From CAYYYJ01 sp964476045 (GTDB lineage: Archaea; Aenigmatarchaeota; Aenigmatarchaeia; QMZP01; JACQNV01): a stretch of 58,729 bases of DNA. Shown here piece by piece: positions 31,866 to 38,984 of the stretch (positions within the stretch are counted from its first letter, which is position 1; the number at the start of each line of letters is the position of its first letter). The position numbers and the translations under genes are program-made. The stretch lies in assembly GCA_964476045.1 (NCBI GenBank), contig CAYYYJ010000003.1:1-58729 (forward strand). Reading direction: 5' to 3'. The notes under the pieces are model-generated. The model did not search any database. It was not told the DNA's origin and saw only the letters and a list, made by a program, of their open reading frames with translations.

Positions 31866-31947
31866 TTATACCCCTTTCTTTTAAAAAAGAAAGGCCTTAT
31901 AACCCGAAAGAAAAGATTTACATGTGTCGGTTATTGGTTATCGAGAA
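31866..31947 (+). other. T-loop intron of tRNA-Arg (core family, no hairpin)
   Basis: TATACCC, CTTTCTTTT/AAAAGAAAG stem with a short loop, CCTTATAACCC, GAAAGAAAAGATTTACA. It has the same block order as the D-loop introns but without the nested hairpin element. It interrupts the T-loop between TTCGAA and T, an unusual site. Confidence 0.82.
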
Positions 31948-31967
31948 TCCCTTCGGGCTCGCTGAGT

Positions 31968-33170
31968 ATGCCTAATTTTCTGGCTTTTGTTTTGGGGAAA
32001 AATCCGGAGCTTTCTGCAGCTGAAATAGTATCTTATCTCGAGGCCAGAGAAATTGATTTCTCAATAACTGCAATGGAAAAGGATTTTTTGGTAATAGATT
32101 TTCATGGCCCTTCCAGATATGCCGAAATAAAAATAGAAGACCTCGGAGGGACACTAAAGATATGTCCTGTCTTTATAGATTCTGAACACTTTTTGCCTTC
32201 GATGATACAAATAGAGAACTTTTTCGATCTCTCTAAAAAAGCTGTGAATTTTGGAGTAAGCCTTTACAACATAGAGAATTGGGCTGAACTAGCAGTTGAG
32301 CTTGAAAGATATGTTAAAGACCAATTAAGATCAAATAAAATAAAGGCAGGTTATGTGAGACCCACAGCTGGGGCTGAAGCTGCATTTACGCATACAGATG
32401 TAATCAATAAAAAACTTCTAGAAGATGCAGAAATAGTTGTTTTCTTTTCCGCGGGGAGGTATTACGTTGGAAAAACAGATTTCGTCCACAACCCATTTGA
32501 ATTCAGGAAAAGAGACCTGGATAGGCCTGAACAGAGGGCTATTTTTTCTATTCCGCCGAGGCTAGCTAAAATAATGATAAACCTTATAGGAATAAAAGAA
32601 GGCGTGATCCTCGACCCATTCTGCGGCATTGGGACAATTTTACAGGAAGCTGCGCTACAGGGATTTGATATAAGAGGCGTGGATCTGGACAAAAGCTGTA
32701 TTGTTTCTGCCATCAAGAATTTAGATTGGTTGAAAAAAGAATATTCCTTGGAGTTGAAAGAACTTGATAAAAAAATATTGAATAAGGATTCCAAAAACCT
32801 TTCAAAATACTTTGAAAAAGAATCTATTGACGGGATTGTAACAGAGCCCTATTTAGGGCCGCCTCTCAAAACTCGTACAGAAAGAGAGCAGGCAGAAAAA
32901 ATAATAAAGCAACTTACAGGCCTGTATACAAAAGTTTTATCTGAATGCCATAAAGTTTTGAAGGCGGATAGAAGGATTTGCATAATCTCTCCGAGGATAA
33001 AAATTGGGGAGAAAAATATAGGGTTGAATATATCATCTATTTGCATGAAAACAGGATTCAAACAAGTGAATGTTTTATCCGAATATAAAATAAAGTCTGG
33101 TTTCCCCTTGACTGATGGCGAGGAGAGGCATAGGCTCATACGCGAGATAAATGTGTTGGAGAAAGACTAG
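31968..33170 (+). CDS. TrmG10/Trm11-type tRNA guanine-N2 methyltransferase
   Basis: A 400-residue protein. The N-terminal half is a THUMP-like RNA-binding region. The C-terminal half is a Rossmann methyltransferase: DPFCGIGTILQEAALQG (motif I), RGVDLD, and EPYLGPPLKTRTE in place of the usual D/N-PPY motif. The family methylates G10 in the D-stem of tRNA. It starts six bases behind a tRNA-Arg whose D-loop carries an intron, so it may be transcribed with that tRNA. Confidence 0.82.
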   Translation: MPNFLAFVLGKNPELSAAEIVSYLEAREIDFSITAMEKDFLVIDFHGPSRYAEIKIEDLGGTLKICPVFIDSEHFLPSMIQIENFFDLSKKAVNFGVSLYNIENWAELAVELERYVKDQLRSNKIKAGYVRPTAGAEAAFTHTDVINKKLLEDAEIVVFFSAGRYYVGKTDFVHNPFEFRKRDLDRPEQRAIFSIPPRLAKIMINLIGIKEGVILDPFCGIGTILQEAALQGFDIRGVDLDKSCIVSAIKNLDWLKKEYSLELKELDKKILNKDSKNLSKYFEKESIDGIVTEPYLGPPLKTRTEREQAEKIIKQLTGLYTKVLSECHKVLKADRRICIISPRIKIGEKNIGLNISSICMKTGFKQVNVLSEYKIKSGFPLTDGEERHRLIREINVLEKD

Positions 33171-33171
33171 T

Positions 33172-33264
33172 TTAGCATATTACTTCTCGCCTCTCCGCAT
33201 TGAGTAAGAGAGCTTCACCTATTTTCAGATTTTTAAATCCGTCAGATGTGAGCAGCAGTTTCAT
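33172..33264 (-). pseudogene. N-terminal fragment resembling peptidase E (S51)
   Basis: Thirty codons right after gatB (one base past the stop's TGAT) read MKLLLTSDGFKNLKIGEALL, then NAERREVIC and stop. The first 20 residues match the start of PepE-like serine peptidases (KLLLTS-GF-N-KI--AL). Everything after is missing. It lies convergent to the methyltransferase gene, which probably marks a deletion. Confidence 0.5.
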
Positions 33265-33265
33265 A

Positions 33266-34690
33266 TCATTTACCTACAAGTTTAACAAGTGAGTTTCGTA
33301 CTTCATTTGCGTCAACCTGGCCTCTTGTATCTTTCATTGCGAGGCCAACCAGAAATTCAAGGGCTTTTTTCTCGCCTTTCGCATAATCTTCAACTGCTTT
33401 TTTGTTACTTTCTATTATTCTTTTGAGTACAGATTCCAGATCAATTTTTGCTTTAGCTAAACCGTATTTCTCAATTACTTCCTTCGCAGATTTTTTCTCT
33501 TCCACCATTTTCCTAACAGCGAGTTCAGCATTCCTGTCTGTTATCTTCCCTTCAATAAACATTTTCAGAAGTTCCTCGAGCCACTCTCTTCTCAGGCCGG
33601 ATTGTTTAAATCTAATATTATTCCAATTCAAAGTCTTCTTCAGATCGCCTGCAATGAAGCCGCCTGCAATTTTTGGGTCCATTTTCTTTGCTATTTGTTC
33701 GAATGCGTCAGCTATATCAATCTCAGATATCAGGGATTCAGCAACAGCTTCTGGGACTTTATAATCTTTTACAAACCTCTTGTATTTTTGGTCAGGCAGT
33801 TCCGGTAGGCTATCTTTCATTTCAGAAGCCATTTTCTTCTGTACAGTAAATTTAGGCAAATCAGGCTCCAATACATATCCGTACTCAGCTTCAGCTTCCT
33901 TGCCCCTCATCTCCTGGGTGCTCCCTATTCCAGGGTTCCACATCCTTGTTTCCATTTTAACCTGGACGCCACGTGTGAGCAAACTGTTCTGCCTTATAGC
34001 TTCGTACTTTAAGGCGTCTTCAACCTCTTTAGCTCCTGTGATATTTTTTACTTCAACCCTGTTTCCTGTTAAGCCATCTCCGTAAAGAGAGATGTTCGCA
34101 TCTGATTTCAGAACAGCAAGCGATGTAGAGTCATAAACACCCAAGTATTCCAGAATTGTTGTAAGTTTATGCAAGTACAAACGCGCTTCTTGTGGGCTTT
34201 CAAAATCAGGGTCTGTCACTATTTCTATTAGCGGTATCCCAGACCTGTTATAATCTACTAGAACATATTTTCCTCCAAGGCCGCCGACGTGGATGACCTT
34301 CGCAGGATCCTCCTCTATGTGGATTCTTTTTATTGATATTTTTTTCTTTTTTCCGTTGGATTCTATTTCCAGGTGACCTTCAGATGCCAGTGGAATCTCA
34401 TATTGCGTAATTTGGTAGTTTTTTGACATATCCGGATAGAAATAAGTTTTTCTCGAGAAGTACATTTCCGGAGCTATCTTGCAGTTCAAAGCCAGCGCAA
34501 CTTTCGTAGCTAACTCCACTACTTTTTTATTCAAAGCTGGTTTGGATCCTGGTAAACCCAGGCAAGTAGGGCACGTCAGGCTGTTAGGAGCCGCTTCTTC
34601 TTTGAGGTTAACAGGATTTGCGCAAGGGCAAAAAAGCTTGCTCAGACTGTTTAGTTGCACATGTGTTTCCAGGCCGATTTTTACTCTCAT
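33266..34690 (-). CDS. gatB: Asp/Glu-tRNA amidotransferase subunit B
   Basis: A 474-residue GatB of normal length. GLETHVQLNSLSKLFCPC, LPGSKPALNKKVVELATKVALALNC and YFYPDMSKNYQITQYEIPLA are the kinase/transamidase core, with Cys residues of the zinc site (CPCANP, CPTC). The C-terminal YqeY-like tail binds tRNA. It completes GatCAB with the gatC-gatA pair 29 kb upstream, but is not linked to it. Confidence 0.96.
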   Translation of the reverse strand: MRVKIGLETHVQLNSLSKLFCPCANPVNLKEEAAPNSLTCPTCLGLPGSKPALNKKVVELATKVALALNCKIAPEMYFSRKTYFYPDMSKNYQITQYEIPLASEGHLEIESNGKKKKISIKRIHIEEDPAKVIHVGGLGGKYVLVDYNRSGIPLIEIVTDPDFESPQEARLYLHKLTTILEYLGVYDSTSLAVLKSDANISLYGDGLTGNRVEVKNITGAKEVEDALKYEAIRQNSLLTRGVQVKMETRMWNPGIGSTQEMRGKEAEAEYGYVLEPDLPKFTVQKKMASEMKDSLPELPDQKYKRFVKDYKVPEAVAESLISEIDIADAFEQIAKKMDPKIAGGFIAGDLKKTLNWNNIRFKQSGLRREWLEELLKMFIEGKITDRNAELAVRKMVEEKKSAKEVIEKYGLAKAKIDLESVLKRIIESNKKAVEDYAKGEKKALEFLVGLAMKDTRGQVDANEVRNSLVKLVGK

Positions 34691-34723
34691 TAGAAAAAGT
34701 TAGTTTTGAAGAATAAATAGATA

Positions 34724-35263
34724 TTACAAATATCTAACCATTATTACGTCATCTTGATAGCTGTTTTTTATTTTAATGCCTCTTTTTATTCTCCCAACCT
34801 TTTTAAAACCCATTTTTTTGTAGAGGTTTTGTGCTCTTTTATTGTTGCCAAAAACACGCAATTCTATTGCTTCTAATCTTAATTTGCTTTTAGAAAGTTG
34901 AATTGTTTTATTCATTAATCTAGCTCCTATTCCCTTGCCAGTAAACTTTTCTAAAAGAACAATACCAAAATTGCCCACATGATTTTTAGCTTGGCCAACC
35001 TTTTCTATACTCGAATTTCCTATTATTCGATTATCGTATTCTACAAAAATGTGTACAGATTTCCTGTTCTCGTCTTTTTTTATAGAATCTCTAACCCATT
35101 TCTTTTCGTCCGCTAAACTGACTTGTTTTATACTGCTGATGTTACCGCCTTTTTTCAAGGCCTCCTTTATAGCCTTATTATAAAATCTCCATATATTTTC
35201 AGAATCTGAGATTTTCGGATATCTAAAAACAAACTTCTTCCCCCCCGATTTCGAAAACATCAA
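34724..35263 (-). CDS. GNAT-family N-acetyltransferase
   Basis: A 179-residue GNAT protein: FRYPKISDSENIWRFYNKAIKEA at the start and GIVLLEKFTGKGIGARLMNKTIQLSKSKLRLEAIELRVFGNNKRAQNLYKKMGFKKVGR with the acetyl-CoA loop. It is close to ribosomal-protein/antibiotic-type acetyltransferases. The substrate is unknown. Confidence 0.87.
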   Translation of the reverse strand: MMFSKSGGKKFVFRYPKISDSENIWRFYNKAIKEALKKGGNISSIKQVSLADEKKWVRDSIKKDENRKSVHIFVEYDNRIIGNSSIEKVGQAKNHVGNFGIVLLEKFTGKGIGARLMNKTIQLSKSKLRLEAIELRVFGNNKRAQNLYKKMGFKKVGRIKRGIKIKNSYQDDVIMVRYL

Positions 35264-35278
35264 CTATTCCTGGCATGG

Positions 35279-36220
35279 TTATATTTTTGCTGATCCCATA
35301 AAATATTCATAGGTACTGCGTAGGCCTTCTTCGAATGAAACCCTTGGCTTCCAGCCCAAATATTCATTAATTCGCGAGATATCTGCGAGTGTGTTTTTAG
35401 GTTCAATAACTGTTGGACCGTAAATAGGCTTGACAGTGCTTTTAGTTAACTTAATTATCTCCTCTGTAACTTTGTTGACTGAAATGTTTCTCCCGCACCC
35501 AACATTGAAAGCTAGGCCAAAAGCTTCCCTATTTGATGTTTTGGCAGCAGATAAATTAGCTTCCACGACATCAGATACAAAAGTAAAGTCTCTTGTCTGC
35601 TCGCCGTTTCCATTAATTGTTGGCGAAATCCCTTCAGCAAAATTTTTAATGAATTTCGGTATTAAGCAGGCGTATTCACCGCCAGGGTCTTGCCTCGGGC
35701 CATATACATTAAAGTATCTCAAACTAATTGTTTCCAATTGGTACAAAAATTTATACATCATGCAATACATCTCACCAATTAACTTATGCAAAGCGTATGG
35801 TGATAACGGATTTGGCACCATGCTCTCTTCCAGCGGCAATGTTTTCTGATCGCCGTATATCGAAGAACTAGAGGAGAAAACAAATCTTTTCACATCAAAT
35901 TCTTTACAGTGTTCCAATAGGTTAAGCGTTCCGTTAACATTGGCATTATGCGTTTCTATTGGATTTTTTATTGAAAATTGAACCCTGGGCAATGCACCTA
36001 AATGGAATACGGCATCTATTTTGTTTTGAAAAATATCTTTTAGGTCTTCACAGACACTCCTTCTGTAAACAGTTAAGCTTTTGTTAGCCAAATAACTGTC
36101 CAGGTTTTTATAATTAAAATAGAAGTTATCTATTACTATGACTCGGTGCCCGTCTTTTAGAAGCCTATCAACAAGATTGCTTCCAATAAATCCAGCTCCG
36201 CCTGTAACAAGATATTGCAT
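35279..36220 (-). CDS. NAD-dependent nucleotide-sugar epimerase/dehydratase
   Basis: About 313 residues of the extended SDR family. TGGAGFIGSNLVDRLL is the NAD motif, SSSSIYG and YALHKLIGE give the Ser/Tyr/Lys catalytic set, and RYFNVYGPRQ follows. It resembles UDP-glucose 4-epimerase and related enzymes for cell-surface glycans. The start MQYLVTGGAG is chosen; an upstream ATG adds seven residues. Confidence 0.9.
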   Translation of the reverse strand: MQYLVTGGAGFIGSNLVDRLLKDGHRVIVIDNFYFNYKNLDSYLANKSLTVYRRSVCEDLKDIFQNKIDAVFHLGALPRVQFSIKNPIETHNANVNGTLNLLEHCKEFDVKRFVFSSSSSIYGDQKTLPLEESMVPNPLSPYALHKLIGEMYCMMYKFLYQLETISLRYFNVYGPRQDPGGEYACLIPKFIKNFAEGISPTINGNGEQTRDFTFVSDVVEANLSAAKTSNREAFGLAFNVGCGRNISVNKVTEEIIKLTKSTVKPIYGPTVIEPKNTLADISRINEYLGWKPRVSFEEGLRSTYEYFMGSAKI

Positions 36221-36276
36221 AATAAGCAATTTGTTATTCAAGCTCGCTTATAACTGTTTACCCAGCTGTCGAGGAA

Positions 36277-37995
36277 CTATTTTTTCAATAACTTTTCGAA
36301 CTTACCCCAAGGCAAAGTATTAATCACATCCTTTTCTTCCAGCCAACCCCTCCGTGCCTGAGAAATCCCGATTTCTGCGAGATTTAGCTGGTCTGTTGAA
36401 TGTGAATCTGTATTTATGCAGAATTTAACATGGAATTCTTTTGCTTTTCTTATATTCCAGTCGTTTAAATCCAGCCTTTGGTTGGAATTTATTTCCATAG
36501 CAACGCCCCTTTCCTTCGCCTTCTCAAAAACTTTTTCCAGATCGATATCAAAAGGCTCCCTCGCATTCACTATTCTTCCTGTCGGGTGCCCGAGAATATT
36601 CATGGAAGGGTTGTCTAGAGAAAGCAAAACCCTCCTAGTCATCTCTTCTTTAGGCGTTTTGAACCCAGAATGGATTGAACCAACGACCCAATCCAGTTTC
36701 TCCAGAATGTTTCTAGGGAAATCAAGGCTGCCATCTTTCAATATGCTCACCTCTGAGCCAATAAGAATTTCTATTTCTTTGAATTTTTTTCTGGCTTTCT
36801 CGATTTCTTCTATGTATTTCAGGACTCTTTTTTCATCTAAACCGTTTGCGATTCTTTCAGCTTTCGAATGGTCAGTAATGGCAATATACTCATAACCCAT
36901 TTTAATTGCGGCTTGTATCATGTCTTCTACACTGGTTATCCCATCAGACCATTTTGTGTGCGTGTGAAGGTCACCTTTTAAAGAATTATATTTTATCAGA
37001 TTTGGGAGCTCGTTCTTGCCAGAAGCTTCTATTTCCCCGGTGTTTTCCCGGATCTCGGGATCTATATAATTCAGGCCAAGCTTCTGGTATATCTCTTCTT
37101 CTGTTTTACCAGCGATGATATTATTGTTCTTGTCGAAAAGGCCGTATTCAGAAAGCTTCCAGCCCCTGCTTATAGCAAGTTGTCTGAGTGCAACATTATG
37201 TTCTTTAGATCCAGTAAAATAGTTTAGTGCGGCTCCAAAGCTTTTCGAATCCAAAACTCTTAGGTCACAATCCAGACCGTCTTTCAAAGTTACAGAGGAT
37301 TTCGTATTCCCTTTCCCTTGGACAAAATCCACATTAGGCATTTTCACAAAAAAGTCCATGACAGCAGAAGGGTTTTTAGAAATGACGAGAATATCGATAT
37401 CGCCTATTGTTTCTTTTCTCCTGCGTATAGAACCAGCGACTTCAACTTTTTCCACTTCTTTTAAAGCCTTAAGTTTTTTAATAATTTCATGGGCAATTGG
37501 CAGAACTTCACCTAAATACATTCTTTCCTGGCCCTTTCTAAAAAGCTCTATGCCTTTCAAAATATCCTGTTCGCTTTTTTCACCGAAGCCTTCGAGATCC
37601 CTTATCTTCCCTTCCTTTGCAGCTTTTTCCAGTTTTGTGATATCATCTATTTTCAATTCTTTGTAAAGCCTGCTGGCTTTTTTCGGGCCTAATCCCTGAA
37701 CAGAAATTATATCGAGCAAGCCTTTTGGGATGGAGGCAATAAGCTCTTTATGTTTTTCTATTTTATTTGTTTTAACAAACTCCTCGATTTTTTTAGCCAG
37801 GCCTTGTCCGATGCCTGGGATTTCCATCAGAGCTTCCAGACCCCCTTTCCTGTAGACATCTTCTATATCCTTAGAAAAACTTTCAATGGTTCTTGCAGCT
37901 TTTTGGTATGCGCGGGATTCCCAGACTTCGCCTTTTATCTCCAGTATTTCTGCCATCTGGTAGAATATTTCGGAGACTTTTTTGTTAATTGACAT
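36277..37995 (-). CDS. polX: Family X DNA polymerase with PHP domain (PolX)
   Basis: A 572-residue protein. An N-terminal 8-kDa-like and helix-hairpin-helix region (IPGIGQGLAKKI, VQGLGPKKASRLY) is followed by the polymerase nucleotidyl-transfer motif GSIRRRKETIGDIDIL. The C-terminal PHP domain carries DLHTHTKWSDG, ITDHSKAERI and NTDSHS metal ligands. Its role is gap filling and 3'-end processing in base-excision repair. The length and order are those of bacterial/archaeal PolX. Confidence 0.95.
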   Translation of the reverse strand: MSINKKVSEIFYQMAEILEIKGEVWESRAYQKAARTIESFSKDIEDVYRKGGLEALMEIPGIGQGLAKKIEEFVKTNKIEKHKELIASIPKGLLDIISVQGLGPKKASRLYKELKIDDITKLEKAAKEGKIRDLEGFGEKSEQDILKGIELFRKGQERMYLGEVLPIAHEIIKKLKALKEVEKVEVAGSIRRRKETIGDIDILVISKNPSAVMDFFVKMPNVDFVQGKGNTKSSVTLKDGLDCDLRVLDSKSFGAALNYFTGSKEHNVALRQLAISRGWKLSEYGLFDKNNNIIAGKTEEEIYQKLGLNYIDPEIRENTGEIEASGKNELPNLIKYNSLKGDLHTHTKWSDGITSVEDMIQAAIKMGYEYIAITDHSKAERIANGLDEKRVLKYIEEIEKARKKFKEIEILIGSEVSILKDGSLDFPRNILEKLDWVVGSIHSGFKTPKEEMTRRVLLSLDNPSMNILGHPTGRIVNAREPFDIDLEKVFEKAKERGVAMEINSNQRLDLNDWNIRKAKEFHVKFCINTDSHSTDQLNLAEIGISQARRGWLEEKDVINTLPWGKFEKLLKK

Positions 37996-37999
37996 AAAA

Positions 38000-38326
38000 T
38001 CATATGTAGATAACTAATCCCATGGTATCTTCGCTTTCCAGTATTTCCATCATGGCTAGAATCTTCCTTACAATCTCGTTATCAGGCTTTATTCCAGAAA
38101 TGAAGAAAATCCCGCAATGGTTTCTATTTGTAGAGATAACTAAATAATCTGGATCGCCAGTAAGGATAACCCTCTTATCAGAAATTGCGAAATTGGGCTG
38201 TTCAATATCCAATTTTCCTTTATTCCCAGCTTCGTCAGTTGAGATTACGTCTATACCATTACCCTTCAAAGAAGTTATTATCTGATTCCTCACATGCTCA
38301 TCAGCATAGAATTTTATTGCGCTCAT
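38000..38326 (-). CDS. DUF5615 PIN-like toxin
   Basis: A 108-residue protein: IKFYADEHVRNQIITSLKGNGIDVIS begins the DUF5615 (PIN-like) fold, and LTGDPDYLVISTNRNHCGIFFI provides the second acidic cluster. It overlaps the preceding DUF433 gene by four bases. DUF433/DUF5615 pairs behave as toxin-antitoxin modules by family context. Confidence 0.83.
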   Translation of the reverse strand: MSAIKFYADEHVRNQIITSLKGNGIDVISTDEAGNKGKLDIEQPNFAISDKRVILTGDPDYLVISTNRNHCGIFFISGIKPDNEIVRKILAMMEILESEDTMGLVIYI

Positions 38327-38604
38327 GCACTTTCAAAAATAATCACATTCCCTTCTTTCCTAAATTTTTCAACAAGCTCTTTGTCCCTTCTTATTTCATC
38401 CCTTATTTCTTGAGGGTGTTGGTAATAATATTTGAGGGCCTCAAGAACCTGGACTGCTGTAATATTATAATCCTGAGCTATCTTTTCTATTGGGTGGCCT
38501 AAAATTTGGTAATCTTGAAAAACATCAATTACCCTTATTCGTGTACCATCTATCCTTGCCTTGCCTCCAACTACACCTTGCGTTTTGACTATTTTCGCTT
38601 CCAT
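38323..38604 (-). CDS. DUF433 antitoxin
   Basis: A 93-residue protein with the DUF433 helix-turn-helix: GVVGGKARIDGTRIRVIDVFQDYQILGHPIEKIAQDYNITAVQVLEALKYYYQHPQEI. The C-terminal residues should contact the DUF5615 toxin. It is the first gene of the pair. Confidence 0.88.
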   Translation of the reverse strand: MEAKIVKTQGVVGGKARIDGTRIRVIDVFQDYQILGHPIEKIAQDYNITAVQVLEALKYYYQHPQEIRDEIRRDKELVEKFRKEGNVIIFESA

Positions 38605-38692
38605 AGCATTATTTGAATAATCCTGTATTTATTCTTAAAATTACTCTAAGATCTCAGTATCCCTTTTTAAAACCTCTTTTTTCAATTCTGGT

Positions 38693-38807
38693 ATGGAAGA
38701 CAAAGTGTATGCTGTTTATTTCAGCTGGGAAGGAGATTAAAAATCGTCTGATAGTGCCTGCAGACTTTCCAGAATTTGAAAGAATTTTAAAACAATTGAC
38801 AGACTAG
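38693..38807 (+). pseudogene. Possible frameshifted small gene
   Basis: One frame gives MEDKVYAVYFSWEGD and stops. The next frame, overlapping at the same place, continues GKEIKNRLIVPADFPEFERI then LKQLTD. A one-step shift would join them as ...YFSWEGKEIKNRLIVP.... The joined protein would be about 38 residues. It is either a decayed gene, a sequencing error or chance. Confidence 0.35.
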
Positions 38808-38830
38808 AGCAGAATCCGCTAAAAAGCACA

Positions 38831-38984
38831 TTTATATACCTTCGCTAACAATCTTAATAATCTCATTTTACGAAGAAAACACGCCTATATGGAAGCTGTA
38901 AAATTTTCTAAGCAGAGGCGAAGAAAATTTCGGTTTCTTTTGCTTAAGCTTTTCTTTGGGAAGTGTGTATAGAAAGAAAAGCTT
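38831..38984 (+). promoter_or_regulatory. Structured leader of the aEF-2 gene with a 27-codon upstream ORF
   Basis: A TATA box (tttatata) at about 38831 implies a leader of roughly 120 nt. It holds two hairpins: AAATTTTCT/AGAAAATTT (38901-38909 with 38922-38930) and a perfect 12-bp AAGCTTTTCTTT/AAAGAAAAGCTT (38946-38957 with 38973-38984), whose foot is the ATG of aEF-2. An ORF at 38889-38972 encodes a basic peptide (MEAVKFSKQRRRKFRF...). The second hairpin vaguely recalls the tRNA-Met D-loop intron hairpin. Confidence 0.6.

Larger units (their letters stand above)
31607..31961 (+). tRNA. tRNA-Arg (TCG) with three introns
   Basis: Removing three introns gives a 73-nt cloverleaf. The acceptor is GGGCCCG/CGGGCTC with discriminator G, the D-arm GCTCAATGGATAGAGC, the anticodon stem TCCGG/CCGGG with loop CTTCGGA, and the T-arm GAGGG-TTCGAAT-CCCTT. 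The introns are about 31624-31764 (D-loop, 141 nt), 31785-31843 (37/38, 59 nt) and 31866-31947 (T-loop, 82 nt). Nearly 80% of the gene is intron. A tRNA-modification gene starts six bases downstream. Confidence 0.9.
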
